Positions 16,875-25,324 of a stretch of 64,000 nt of DNA are shown piece after piece. The translations under genes and the position numbers were made by a program. Every line of letters starts with the position of its first letter. Within the stretch, counting starts at the first letter, position 1. The notes under the pieces are model-generated. The model was not told where the DNA came from. It was given only the letters and a program-made list of their open reading frames with translations, and did not search any database. The stretch comes from UBA11524 sp045132495 (GTDB lineage: Bacteria; Bacillota; Clostridia; Christensenellales; Aristaeellaceae): NCBI GenBank assembly GCA_045132495.1, contig JBGUSK010000097.1, forward strand, positions 8,594 to 72,593, given 5' to 3'.

Positions 16875-17972
16875 ATGAACAAAAGAAATCAGGGGATTGA
16901 TCTTTTCCGATGTGTGGCCATGCTGATGGTGGTGATGCTGCATGTGCTGAACCATGGCGGCGTGCTTTCTGCCGCAAAGCCGAATACGCCGATGTACAGC
17001 GCTGCATGGCTGTTGTACGCGCTGGGCTTCTGCGCGGTGAACTGCTACGCGTTGGTGTCGGGCTATGTGGGCGTTGGGACGGAGTTCCGGTACAGAAGGA
17101 TCATCCCCATGTGGCTGCAGGTGACGTTTTACTCCGTGCTGATCACGCTGCTGTTTGCGGTGATTTCGCCGGAGCTTGTGGATTCAAATCGCGTGATCTC
17201 CTCCTTCTTCCCCGTCATACACAGGACGTACTGGTACTTCACCATGTACTTTGCCCTCTTCTTCCTTATGCCGCTGTTCAACCACGGCATCCGCGCCCTG
17301 ACGCAGGAGACGGCAAAAAAGCTGCTGATCGGGCTGCTGGCGGTGTTTTCCATCCTCGGCGCGGCCCCCTATTTCAACCTGCTCGGCATGGTCATAACGG
17401 AGGATATCTTCATGCTGGGCGAGGGCTTCAGCGTCATGTGGCTGGCGCTGATGTACATCGTTGGCGGCTGCATCGCCCATTTTGGCTTGGGCAGGCGCGT
17501 CCCGGCGTGGAAGCTGTGGGCCGGGTTCTTCGCCTGCGCGCTGGCGGCATGGCTTTTCAAGCTGACGGTGCAGACCAGCGAATCCGCCCAGCTGAAATCC
17601 ATGGTGGAGGAGGATGCGCTGCTCTACTATCCCTCCCCGCTGATGGCGGGTGCGGCGGTATGCCTGCTGCTGCTTTTTTCCAGGCTGGAAACGCTGCCAC
17701 GCATGCCTGGCAGGGTCGTGAAATTCTTTGCTCCGGCGGCCTTCTCGGTCTACCTGATCCATGAGCACCCGCTGGTGCGCAGCGAGGCGATCTCCGGGCG
17801 ATTCGCAGCCTTCACGGCCCTCAGCCCTGGCGAGATGCTGCTGCGGGTGGCTGTCGTGTCCATCGGGATCTTCCTGCTTTGTGGCTGCATCGACCAGCTG
17901 CGCCTGCTGCTGTTCCGCCTGGTGAAGGTACGGCAGCTTGTGGACCGTATCGCCGATTACGGCAGAGAATAA
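16875..17972 (+). CDS. Acyltransferase 3 family membrane protein
   Basis: 365 residues. ATG at 16875 follows AGGGGTGAT; an in-frame ATG at 16842 overlaps the -10 box and is rejected. The opening RNQGIDLFRCVAMLMVVMLHV carries the histidine typical of acyltransferase 3 proteins, followed by about ten hydrophobic helices. These enzymes O-acylate exported sugars, peptidoglycan or lipids at the membrane, using acyl groups from the cytoplasm. There is no attached extracellular SGNH domain. Neighbours give no clue to the acceptor. It stands as a single gene with its own promoter. Confidence 0.88.
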   Translation: MNKRNQGIDLFRCVAMLMVVMLHVLNHGGVLSAAKPNTPMYSAAWLLYALGFCAVNCYALVSGYVGVGTEFRYRRIIPMWLQVTFYSVLITLLFAVISPELVDSNRVISSFFPVIHRTYWYFTMYFALFFLMPLFNHGIRALTQETAKKLLIGLLAVFSILGAAPYFNLLGMVITEDIFMLGEGFSVMWLALMYIVGGCIAHFGLGRRVPAWKLWAGFFACALAAWLFKLTVQTSESAQLKSMVEEDALLYYPSPLMAGAAVCLLLLFSRLETLPRMPGRVVKFFAPAAFSVYLIHEHPLVRSEAISGRFAAFTALSPGEMLLRVAVVSIGIFLLCGCIDQLRLLLFRLVKVRQLVDRIADYGRE

Positions 17973-18004
17973 AAACAGCACCCCGTCCCGCTGGGATGGG
18001 GTGC
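17971..18004 (-). terminator. Terminator of the minus-strand Nudix gene
   Basis: GCACCCCGTCCC/GGGATGGGGTGC stem (17978-17989, 17993-18004); on the minus strand it is followed by a run of T (17975-17971). It overlaps the stop of the convergent acyltransferase gene and may serve both. Confidence 0.85.
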
Positions 18005-18027
18005 TTCGCGTTGACAGGGGCGGGGAT

Positions 18028-18555
18028 TCAGCCCAGCTTGCTCACATGGGCGCCGCGACTGTTCCTCAGTGCAAACAGCAGCTCGATGAACGCGCGGTGA
18101 TACGGGATGAATCGCCCGTCTGCCAGCATTTCAAGGACTTCCGCTTCATCCGCCCACTTGACGGCCTGGACTTCGCTCTCCTGCAATGTCAGTGTGGCGA
18201 GGTCAACGTCCATCACCAACGTGTAGATGTCGTCAAAGCCTACGTCGAAGGGGATGGTCAGCTTGGGCTGTTCCGCTGACAGGTCGAGGGAGAGACCGAT
18301 CTCCTCCATGACCTCACGCTCAGCGGCGCTGCGGGAGGTGTCCCCGGCGATGGCGCTGCCGCCGACGGTGACGTCCCACAAATTGGGCCAGCCGGATTTG
18401 AAGGGCTGGCGCTGCTGGATGAGCATTTCGCCCTTGCTGTTGAAGATCACCACATGCACCACCATGTGGTAGCGATCCGGCGGCAGGGGATTGCCCCTTT
18501 GGTGGGTTTCGCCGGTGGGAATGCGGTCGCGGGTGTAGAGATCCCAGAGCTCCAT
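18028..18555 (-). CDS. Nudix hydrolase, isopentenyl-diphosphate-isomerase/YfcD type
   Basis: 175 residues. The start at 18555 has AGGAGGTG upstream on the minus strand; an ORF extension to 18618 lacks a ribosome site. The Nudix box reads GGSAIAGD, then AAEREVMEEIGL. The preceding NPLPPDRYHMVVHVVIFNSKGEMLIQQR is typical of the YfcD/IDI-like branch. Members hydrolyse nucleoside diphosphate derivatives; true IDI isomerases have extra cysteine and glutamate residues not evident here. It is monocistronic. Confidence 0.88.
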   Translation of the reverse strand: MELWDLYTRDRIPTGETHQRGNPLPPDRYHMVVHVVIFNSKGEMLIQQRQPFKSGWPNLWDVTVGGSAIAGDTSRSAAEREVMEEIGLSLDLSAEQPKLTIPFDVGFDDIYTLVMDVDLATLTLQESEVQAVKWADEAEVLEMLADGRFIPYHRAFIELLFALRNSRGAHVSKLG

Positions 18556-18623
18556 GATGATGCACCTCCTGCACGGGAATGGGGTGCTCATGATAGCACC
18601 GATGACGCCCAAAGTCAAGAAAA

Positions 18624-18645
18624 GTCCCCCGCCGGAGCGAGGGAC
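18624..18645 (-). terminator. Terminator of the secreted flavoprotein gene
   Basis: On the minus strand GTCCCTCG/CGGGGGAC with a short loop, then TTTTCTT. Lies 15 bases beyond the stop codon at 18660. Confidence 0.75.
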
Positions 18646-18659
18646 CGATGTTGCATGGC

Positions 18660-20024
18660 TTACTTGATGGCGTTGTTGACGGCTTCAACAGCGGCCTCGG
18701 AGGTCACGGTCGCACCGGACAGCGCGTCGATACCAGCGCCGATGGTGAAGGGGCCGGTCTTGCCCACGAACTGGGCAGCGAAGGCAGCGTCCTCACCCAC
18801 GCGGGTGCCGAAGGTGGGGGTCTCGTTGGCGGTATTGAAGACGACGGAAGCGATGGTACCGTCCGCATTGAGGGTGACGGTGGCGGTCACGTCGCTGTGG
18901 AAGCCCTTGCCGGTGCCGACCTTCTCGCCGGACTCAGTGGTCTCAGCGGCGGAGGGCGTCCAGGTGGTCTGGGTCTTCAGACCGGCGGCGGTGTTGGGCA
19001 TCAGGCAGATCTGCAGGCTGGTGGGCGCGCCGTACTGGGCACACACGCTGTCCAGCATGGGGTACATGCCGGTGGCGTAGTAGGCTTCCACGGCAGCCTT
19101 GCCTTCCTCGGTGGCGATGTAGCCAGCCTTGTAGGCGACCAGCGCGTCGAGGAAGGACTCGTTCAGCAGCAGGTCATAGGCGTACTTCTTCTCGCCTTCC
19201 TGCACGGTGACGAAGTTGATGCCGTTGATCATCTGGGGGCTCATGTTGATCAGGAAGGGCGCAGTGATGATGATGCGGGTGGGCACGACTTCATAGATGA
19301 CCATCGCGCCGCCCTTGAGCTGCTTGTCGATGTAGGCCAGCTTGGCAGCAGTGATTTCCGCTTCATCGGTCAGCTGGGCGAAGGTCGCGGCATAGCCCAT
19401 CCAGGAGGTCGCCAGGGTGGGATAGTACTTGTCGAACAGGTTCAGCAGCTTCGCCTTGCCTTCTTCGGTCTCCATGTCAGCGGGGGTGAAGATGCGCACC
19501 ACGCCGTCAAACTGGATGCCGTAGGAGCAGTAGTAGTTGTAGGTCTCCTCCTCATGGGGACGCAGCTGGCGGCACCAGGAGATGGACACGTTGGGGTTCT
19601 GCTGGATATGCAGCGTCTTGGACGTGCCGGCCTCGGAAACACCCAGCAGGCACAGGCTGTCAACGTCCAGCACCAGCTCGAGGTTGGTGTTGTTGGGCAT
19701 GTTGTTGTACACCGTGGCCATCTGGTACATTTCGCGGTAGTTCCAGCCGGTTTCGTCCTGCGCGTAGGCAGGGTTGCCCAGGTAGTGGCCGCCCTTGAGG
19801 AATTCCTTGATGGCCATGACCTGCAGCTCCTCGGTCCACTCGATGGCGCCGAAGTTCACGCCGCCAGCCTTGTTGGTAGTGGCGGAGGTCAGCACGTCAG
19901 CGCCGGCCTTGACGTAGCCATTGGCCAGCGCCCAGGCGTGGAGCTCGTCCTCAGTCATCTCGGCTGCGGCGATGCAGGGAATCAGCATCATCGCGGCAAG
20001 CAGGATCGCAAGAATCTTCTTCAT
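18660..20024 (-). CDS. Secreted flavoprotein with C-terminal covalent FMN-binding domain
   Basis: 454 residues; the start at 20024 has AAGGAGG upstream. The signal peptide ends near AAAEM. The N-terminal 300 residues resemble a duplicated split-barrel (PNPOx-like) fold, for example ADVLTSATTNKAGGVNFGAI. Residues 370-454 form an FMN-binding domain ending with the SGATVTS motif (436-442), in which a hydroxyl residue is flavinylated by ApbE in NqrC/RnfG-type proteins. Such exported flavoproteins take part in extracellular electron transfer or reduction of small acceptors. No apbE gene is in the window. The N-terminal fold call is weaker than the C-terminal one. Confidence 0.82.
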   Translation of the reverse strand: MKKILAILLAAMMLIPCIAAAEMTEDELHAWALANGYVKAGADVLTSATTNKAGGVNFGAIEWTEELQVMAIKEFLKGGHYLGNPAYAQDETGWNYREMYQMATVYNNMPNNTNLELVLDVDSLCLLGVSEAGTSKTLHIQQNPNVSISWCRQLRPHEEETYNYYCSYGIQFDGVVRIFTPADMETEEGKAKLLNLFDKYYPTLATSWMGYAATFAQLTDEAEITAAKLAYIDKQLKGGAMVIYEVVPTRIIITAPFLINMSPQMINGINFVTVQEGEKKYAYDLLLNESFLDALVAYKAGYIATEEGKAAVEAYYATGMYPMLDSVCAQYGAPTSLQICLMPNTAAGLKTQTTWTPSAAETTESGEKVGTGKGFHSDVTATVTLNADGTIASVVFNTANETPTFGTRVGEDAAFAAQFVGKTGPFTIGAGIDALSGATVTSEAAVEAVNNAIK

Positions 20025-20060
20025 ATGAATCGTACCTCCTTGTGCGTTTTGGTTATAATT

Positions 20061-20089
20061 ATTGTAGCATCCTGACAATTCGCTGTCAA
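20061..20089 (-). promoter_or_regulatory. Promoter of the secreted flavoprotein gene
   Basis: On the minus strand: TTGACA (20089-20084), 17-base spacer, TACAAT (20066-20061). Confidence 0.85.
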
Positions 20090-20173
20090 TCCTTTTCTGC
20101 CAAAATTTGAAAAATACTGTGCTGCAGATATGCCCCCTGCAAGCGCCGCGGCTGTCCTTCCTGTGTACAGCCC

Positions 20174-20202
20174 TTCCAACCGGACAGAAAATGTGCTACA
20201 AT
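20174..20202 (+). promoter_or_regulatory. Probable promoter of the malic enzyme gene
   Basis: TTCCAA at 20174-20179, 17-base spacer, TACAAT at 20197-20202. The -35 box is weak. Confidence 0.5.
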
Positions 20203-20234
20203 AACCCCGAAGCGAAACAAGGAGGAATCCCCTC

Positions 20235-21413
20235 ATGGATTATAATCAGCTGGCTCTTGAAATGCATGAGAAGCATCACGGCAAGATCGCCGTGTCCCCG
20301 AAGGTCCGCGTGGAAAACCGCGATGACCTCTCCACCGCCTACACCCCCGGCGTTGCCGAGCCCTGCCGCCGCATCGCTGCCAATAAGGCGGATGTGTACC
20401 GTTATACCGCCAAGGGCAACCTGGTCGCTGTGGTGTCCGACGGCACCGCCGTTCTGGGCCTGGGCGATATTGGCCCGGAGGCCGCCATGCCCGTCATGGA
20501 GGGCAAGGCGCTGCTGTTCAAGGAGTTCGCCGACGTGGACGCCTTCCCCATCTGCCTGGACACCAAGGACGTGGACGAGATCGTCCGCACGGTGAAGTTC
20601 CTCGCGCCCACCTTCGGCGGCATCAACCTGGAGGACATCTCCGCGCCCCGCTGCTTTGAGATCGAAAAGCGCCTCAAGGAGGAGCTGGATATCCCCGTCT
20701 TTCACGACGATCAGCATGGCACCGCCATCGTGGTCAGCGCAGGTCTGCTCAACGCCCTGAAGCTGGTCGGCAAGAAGATGGAGGACGTGAGCATCGTCAT
20801 CAACGGCGCGGGCAGCGCGGGTATCTCTATCGCGAAGCTGCTGATGCAGTTCGGTGCGGGCAATATCGTGCTGGTAGACAAAAACGGCGCGGTCAGCGTG
20901 GACGAAAGCTGGCTCAACCCGGCCCAGCGGGCGATGGCGGAGGTCACCAACAAGCATAATGAGCGCGGCCCGCTGGCGGAAATCATCCGCGGCAAGGACG
21001 TGTTCATCGGCGTATCGGCCCCGAAGGTGGTGACCGCGGAGATGGTCGCCACCATGGCGGCGGATGCGATTGTCTTCGCGATGGCCAATCCCACCCCCGA
21101 GATCATGCCGGAAGAGGCCGCGAAGGGCGGCGCACGGGTGATCGCCACCGGCCGCAGCGACTACCCCAACCAGATCAACAACGTGCTGGTGTTCCCGGGC
21201 ATCTTCCGGGGCGCGCTGGACGCTCAGGCCACCGACATCACCGAGGAAATGAAGCTCGCCGCCGCCCGGGCGATCGCCGCCATTGTGACGGATGACGAAT
21301 TGCGGGAGGATTACATCATCCCCGGCGCGTTTGACAAGCGGGTCGCGCCTGCGGTGGCGGGCGCCGTCATGGCGTGCGCGAAGGAGCAGGGGGGTTCCAA
21401 GCTGTATAAGTGA
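20235..21413 (+). CDS. Malic enzyme (malate dehydrogenase, oxaloacetate-decarboxylating)
   Basis: 392 residues, the length of short bacterial malic enzymes. Motifs seen: YTPGVAEPC near the N-terminus, GLGDIGPEAAMPVMEGKA, the metal site FHDDQHGTA, and the nucleotide fold INGAGSAGISIAKLL. It converts malate to pyruvate and CO2 with reduction of NAD(P), linking C4 acids with pyruvate in fermentation. The acidic end of the dinucleotide-binding fold (LVDKNG) favours NAD, but this is a weak call. The ribosome site AAGGAGG precedes the start. It lies just upstream of the leuS T-box leader, which has its own promoter. Confidence 0.93.
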   Translation: MDYNQLALEMHEKHHGKIAVSPKVRVENRDDLSTAYTPGVAEPCRRIAANKADVYRYTAKGNLVAVVSDGTAVLGLGDIGPEAAMPVMEGKALLFKEFADVDAFPICLDTKDVDEIVRTVKFLAPTFGGINLEDISAPRCFEIEKRLKEELDIPVFHDDQHGTAIVVSAGLLNALKLVGKKMEDVSIVINGAGSAGISIAKLLMQFGAGNIVLVDKNGAVSVDESWLNPAQRAMAEVTNKHNERGPLAEIIRGKDVFIGVSAPKVVTAEMVATMAADAIVFAMANPTPEIMPEEAAKGGARVIATGRSDYPNQINNVLVFPGIFRGALDAQATDITEEMKLAAARAIAAIVTDDELREDYIIPGAFDKRVAPAVAGAVMACAKEQGGSKLYK

Positions 21414-21438
21414 GGATGAAATCCCCGTAATTTCGGAC

Positions 21439-21467
21439 TTTACAACCGCGCAGAAACGTGCTATAAT
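21439..21467 (+). promoter_or_regulatory. leuS promoter
   Basis: TTTACA at 21439-21444, 17-base spacer, TATAAT at 21462-21467, about 290 bases before leuS, which leaves room for the T-box leader. Confidence 0.85.
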
Positions 21468-21473
21468 CCCAGT

Positions 21474-21710
21474 ATTCGCGAGGAACGGGAACGCTGTCCC
21501 ATCCCCTGTACAGAGAGCCGTGCGTTTGGTGGAAGCGCGGACAGGACACAGACAGCCGCTCGCCCGGGAGTGAAACCGGATCATCCGGCGATTGGCGCAC
21601 GTTACGCGCAAGAGTGGCCCATCACGCATGGGCAAGCAGAGTGGTACCGCGAAGTGATTTTTCAACTTCGTCTTTGCGTTTTGCAGGGACGGAGTTTTTT
21701 TGTCCCGATA
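21474..21710 (+). promoter_or_regulatory. T-box riboswitch controlling leuS
   Basis: The leader has the conserved T-box AGAGTGGTACCGCG at 21638-21651, a stem I region with AGAGAGCC and the TTTGGTGGAAGCGCGG element (about 21510-21537), and a terminator at 21666-21701. Uncharged tRNA pairs with the specifier loop and the T-box bulge and prevents termination. A CTC triplet near 21559-21561 on the 3' side of stem I is a possible leucine specifier, but the exact position needs folding. Identity as a T-box is firm; the specifier codon is tentative. Confidence 0.9.
21666..21701 (+). terminator. Regulated terminator of the leuS T-box
   Basis: CTTCGTCTTTGC pairs with GCAGGGACGGAG (with G-U pairs), followed by seven T residues at 21695-21701. 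It competes with the antiterminator formed by the T-box sequence. Confidence 0.8.
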
Positions 21711-21756
21711 ACGACGAAAGGCGGCTTCTCGCCGCCCAACAAGGAGGCAACCACCC

Positions 21757-24171
21757 ATGGAATTCAAGCCCTACAACCCGGCAGAGATCGAGCCGAAATG
21801 GCAAAAACACTGGGATGACAACCAGACCTTTGCCGCCACCAACGACTACTCCAAGCCCAAGTTCTACGGCCTGATCGAGTTCCCCTATCCCAGCGGAAAC
21901 GGTCTGCACGTGGGCCATCCCCGTTCCAACACGGCCATGGACATCATCTCCCGCAAGCGCCGCATGGAGGGCTGCAACGTGCTGTTCCCTATCGGCTGGG
22001 ACGCTTTCGGCCTGCCGACTGAGAACTTCGCCATCAAGCACAACATCCACCCTGCCATCGTCACCAAGCAGAACGTGGATCATTTCCGCATGCAGCTCAA
22101 GCGCCTGGGCTTCTCCTTCGACTACAGCCGCGAGGTGGACACCACTGATCCCGGCTATTACAAGTGGACCCAGTGGATCTTCCTGAAGCTGTTTGAGAAG
22201 GGCATGGTCTTCCGTGACAAGACCCTGGTCAACTACTGCCCCACCTGTAAGGTCGTTCTGTCCAATGAGGACAGCCAGGGCGGCAAGTGCGACGTCTGCC
22301 ACGGCGACGTCATCCAGCTGCCCAAGGACGTGTGGTACCTGCGCATCACCAAGTATGCGGACAAGCTGCTCGAGGGCCTGAAGAGCGTTGACTACCCCGA
22401 GAACATCGCCCAGCAGCAGGTGAACTGGATCGGCAAGTCCACCGGCGCATTCGTGGATTTCACCATCAACGGCGCTGATGAGAAGCTGACCATCTACACC
22501 ACCCGCCCCGATACCCTCTTCGGCGTGACCTTCATGGTCATGGCGCCCGAGCATCCCATGCTGGACAAGTATGCTGACAAGATCTCCAACATGGACGCGA
22601 TCCTGGCCTACCGCGAGGAGTGCGCCAAGAAGACCGAGTTCGAGCGCACCCAGCTGGTGAAGGAAAAGACCGGTCTGCGCATCGACGGCATCAGCGGCAT
22701 CAATCCCCTGACCGGCAAAGAAGTGCCGATCTTCATCTCCGACTATGTCATGATGGGCTACGGCACCGGCGCGATCATGGCCGTTCCTGCCCACGACCAG
22801 CGTGACTGGGAGTTCGCCAAGAAGTTCGGCGTGGACATCATCGAGGTCATCAAGGGCGGCGACATCACCAAGGAAGCCTACACCGGCGACGGCGAGATGG
22901 TCAACTCCGACTTCCTCAACGGCTGCACCAACAAGAAGGAATCCATCGAGAAGGTGCTGGTCGAGATCGAGAAGCGCGGCTGCGGTAAGGCCGGCGTCCA
23001 GTACAAGATGAAGGACTGGGCCTTCAACCGTCAGCGCTACTGGGGCGAGCCCATCCCGCTGGTGCACTGCCCCCACTGCGGCGTGGTGGCCGTTCCCTAT
23101 GAGGAGCTGCCCCTGCAGCTGCCTGAGGTGGAGGACTTCCAGCCCGGCACCGACGGCAAGTCCCCCCTGGCCCGCATTGAGAGCTATGTGAAGTGCAAGT
23201 GCCCCAAGTGCGGCGCGGACGCTGAGCGCGAGACCGATACCATGCCCCAGTGGGCCGGTTCCTCCTGGTACTTCCTGCGCTACTGCGATCCCCACAACAC
23301 TGAGGCTTTCGCCTCCAAGGAAGCCCTCGATTATTGGATGCCCGTTGACTGGTACAACGGCGGCATGGAGCACGTGACCCGTCACCTGCTCTACTCCCGC
23401 TTCTGGCATCAGTTCCTGTATGACCTGGGCGAGGTCTCCTGCCCCGAACCCTACATGAAGCGCACCGCGCAGGGTCTGATCCTGGGCACTGACGGCGAGA
23501 AGATGTCCAAGTCCCGCGGCAACGTGGTGAACCCCGACGACATCATCGACGACATCGGCGCGGACGCCTTCCGCGTGTACGAGATGTTCATGGGCGCCTT
23601 CGACCAGGCGATCCCGTGGTCCACCAACGGCGCCAAGGGCTGCAAGAAGTTCCTGGACCGTGTGTGGCGCCTGCAGGAGATGATGGTGGAGGGCGAGGAG
23701 TACACCGACAAGCTCTGCTACTCCATGCACGAGACCATCAAGAAGGTCTCCGAGGACTTCGAGGCCATGAAGTTCAACACCGCCATCGCCCAGATGATGA
23801 CGCTGGTGAACGAGATGTACGCCATCGGCTCCGTCAACAAGGCTGAGCTGAAGACGCTGATCTGCCTGCTGAACCCTGTTGCCCCCCACATCACCGAGGA
23901 GATGTGGGCGAATCTGGGCTGCGAGGGCGAGGTGGCCTTCGCCCAGTGGCCCCAGTGGGACGAGAAGGCACTGGTCAAGTCCGAGGTGGAGATCGCGGTG
24001 CAGGTGGCTGGCAAGATCCGCGGCCGCATCATGATCCCCGCTGACATGACCAAGGAAGTGGCCGAGAAGGAACTGGTCAACCACCCCGAGGTGCAGAAGA
24101 TCCTCGCCGGCAAGACCGTCATGAAGGTCATCTTCGTGCCCGGCCGTCTGGTGAACTTTATTGCTAAGTGA
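21757..24171 (+). CDS. leuS: Leucine-tRNA ligase
   Basis: 804 residues, normal for bacterial LeuRS. The ATP-binding HIGH-type motif is HVGH at 51-54, the KMSKS motif lies at 582-586, and zinc-type cysteine pairs (CPTC, CDVC) sit in the insert near residues 160-185. The CP1 editing domain follows with TTRPDTLFGVTFMV. It charges tRNA-Leu in the cytoplasm. AAGGAGG precedes the ATG at 21757. Expression is governed by the T-box leader directly upstream, and a terminator follows within 10 bases. Confidence 0.97.
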   Translation: MEFKPYNPAEIEPKWQKHWDDNQTFAATNDYSKPKFYGLIEFPYPSGNGLHVGHPRSNTAMDIISRKRRMEGCNVLFPIGWDAFGLPTENFAIKHNIHPAIVTKQNVDHFRMQLKRLGFSFDYSREVDTTDPGYYKWTQWIFLKLFEKGMVFRDKTLVNYCPTCKVVLSNEDSQGGKCDVCHGDVIQLPKDVWYLRITKYADKLLEGLKSVDYPENIAQQQVNWIGKSTGAFVDFTINGADEKLTIYTTRPDTLFGVTFMVMAPEHPMLDKYADKISNMDAILAYREECAKKTEFERTQLVKEKTGLRIDGISGINPLTGKEVPIFISDYVMMGYGTGAIMAVPAHDQRDWEFAKKFGVDIIEVIKGGDITKEAYTGDGEMVNSDFLNGCTNKKESIEKVLVEIEKRGCGKAGVQYKMKDWAFNRQRYWGEPIPLVHCPHCGVVAVPYEELPLQLPEVEDFQPGTDGKSPLARIESYVKCKCPKCGADAERETDTMPQWAGSSWYFLRYCDPHNTEAFASKEALDYWMPVDWYNGGMEHVTRHLLYSRFWHQFLYDLGEVSCPEPYMKRTAQGLILGTDGEKMSKSRGNVVNPDDIIDDIGADAFRVYEMFMGAFDQAIPWSTNGAKGCKKFLDRVWRLQEMMVEGEEYTDKLCYSMHETIKKVSEDFEAMKFNTAIAQMMTLVNEMYAIGSVNKAELKTLICLLNPVAPHITEEMWANLGCEGEVAFAQWPQWDEKALVKSEVEIAVQVAGKIRGRIMIPADMTKEVAEKELVNHPEVQKILAGKTVMKVIFVPGRLVNFIAK

Positions 24172-24181
24172 TGATCACCGC

Positions 24182-24209
24182 AAGGGAGGGGATTGCCCCT
24201 CCCTTTTTG
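24182..24209 (+). terminator. leuS terminator
   Basis: AAGGGAGGGG/CCCCTCCCTT (24182-24191, 24196-24205) with loop ATTG and a T-run. Confidence 0.9.
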
Positions 24210-24425
24210 TTGGCAGCGGACAGACGGCTCGATGACTTCTCTTAGGAGAGGAGGCTTTGGCGTCTTCCAAGAACGTGCTGAACGAGTACAGGATTTCTCA
24301 GCAAATTTCACATTCCGGTCAGCAGGAAAATCCTCCCTGCATGCCGAAATTCCCGTGATGACGCGGATGATTTTCCCCGTCTGAAACGTTGTATGAGTGA
24401 ACAATTATTTCCGAGGTGAACCCCC

Positions 24426-25271
24426 ATGCGCAAACTGATACGCATGCTGATCCTATTCCTGACCTGTTGCCTGCTCCTGACCGCCCCAGCCTTTGCTGAG
24501 GACGTGTGCACGGTCAGGGATGCAATGGCGGCTTCCCATGTAACGACGGAACGGCCCTACCTTCGGGTGCTTTGTCCGCTGGAGGGCGAAACCAGCGTGA
24601 CTCTCTCTGTGTCCGACGAGTGGGGGTATCTCATTTACCAGCGCTACTACGCCAATTGCGCCGGAGAGTTCCGCTCCAGCGATATCCACCTGCCTGTGGA
24701 GGGTGAAAGCTGCGATTATACAGTGACCCTCGCCACCAATGCAGGGGAGTATTCCTTCACCGTCACCCGCGAGCAGCCGATGCTCACCGATACTGCCGTG
24801 TACGCAGGCGGATTGACTCTGGCGGAAATGACTGGCGGAAGCCCTTATAAGTACGCTGTGGTGATCGACATGGACGGCCTCAACGAAGAGACTGCTGTCG
24901 CCCCCATGCTGGCAGATGGCCGCCAGATCGGCGAGGTGTACTTCTCCGTTCTGGACGGAAGGCTGACCGTGTCTGCCAGCCTCTTTGTGGAGGGTGTGAT
25001 CGACAAGGCGAATGTGTACATCGCGGCGGATGCGATCACCGCATCGACCCTGGGCAGCAGCCGATTCACCGGCACGAAGACCCGGCTTGACCGGGCCATC
25101 GACCTGGGCAGCACGCCCTACGCCGCTGTGATGGTGCAGCTGACCGTCACCTACGACCCCGCCGGCGCGCAGAGCTTCTCCATGGGCCGTGAAGAGCAGG
25201 AGGCCTATGTGGAGCTGCTGGAGAACTGGCAGCTGATGCAGATGACCACGGCGAATGAAGCGGTTGGATAA
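24426..25271 (+). CDS. Secreted protein of unknown function
   Basis: 281 residues, family not recognised. A signal peptide (MRKLIRMLILFLTCCLLLTAPAFAE) is followed by a region that looks like a beta-sandwich (about 35-115: TLSVSDEWGYLIYQRYY, SCDYTVTLATNAGEYSFTV), similar in feel to the FlgD-like modules of the L,D-transpeptidase upstream in this window. A second domain (about 120-240) opens with TDTAVYAGGLTLAEMTGG. There is no sortase motif or dockerin. GAGGTG lies upstream of the start. It is a single gene between the leuS terminator and a bidirectional terminator. Confidence 0.75.
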   Translation: MRKLIRMLILFLTCCLLLTAPAFAEDVCTVRDAMAASHVTTERPYLRVLCPLEGETSVTLSVSDEWGYLIYQRYYANCAGEFRSSDIHLPVEGESCDYTVTLATNAGEYSFTVTREQPMLTDTAVYAGGLTLAEMTGGSPYKYAVVIDMDGLNEETAVAPMLADGRQIGEVYFSVLDGRLTVSASLFVEGVIDKANVYIAADAITASTLGSSRFTGTKTRLDRAIDLGSTPYAAVMVQLTVTYDPAGAQSFSMGREEQEAYVELLENWQLMQMTTANEAVG

Positions 25272-25287
25272 GTGCTGAATGCAAGCC

Positions 25288-25315
25288 AAAAGGCTCCCCA
25301 CTGGGGGAGCCTTTT
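25288..25315. terminator. Bidirectional terminator between convergent genes
   Basis: AAAAGGCTCCCC/GGGGAGCCTTTT (25288-25299, 25304-25315) has A-run and T-run on either side, serving the plus-strand secreted protein and the minus-strand GH43 gene. Confidence 0.9.
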
Positions 25316-25324
25316 CAGATGCCC

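Noticed and set aside
21622..24084. 820-codon open frame antisense to leuS, and similar long antisense frames over alaS (5124-7157) and the CDP-alcohol gene (59518-61707)
   Set aside because: Same cause. The real frames carry family motifs, ribosome sites and terminators; the antisense ones have none.
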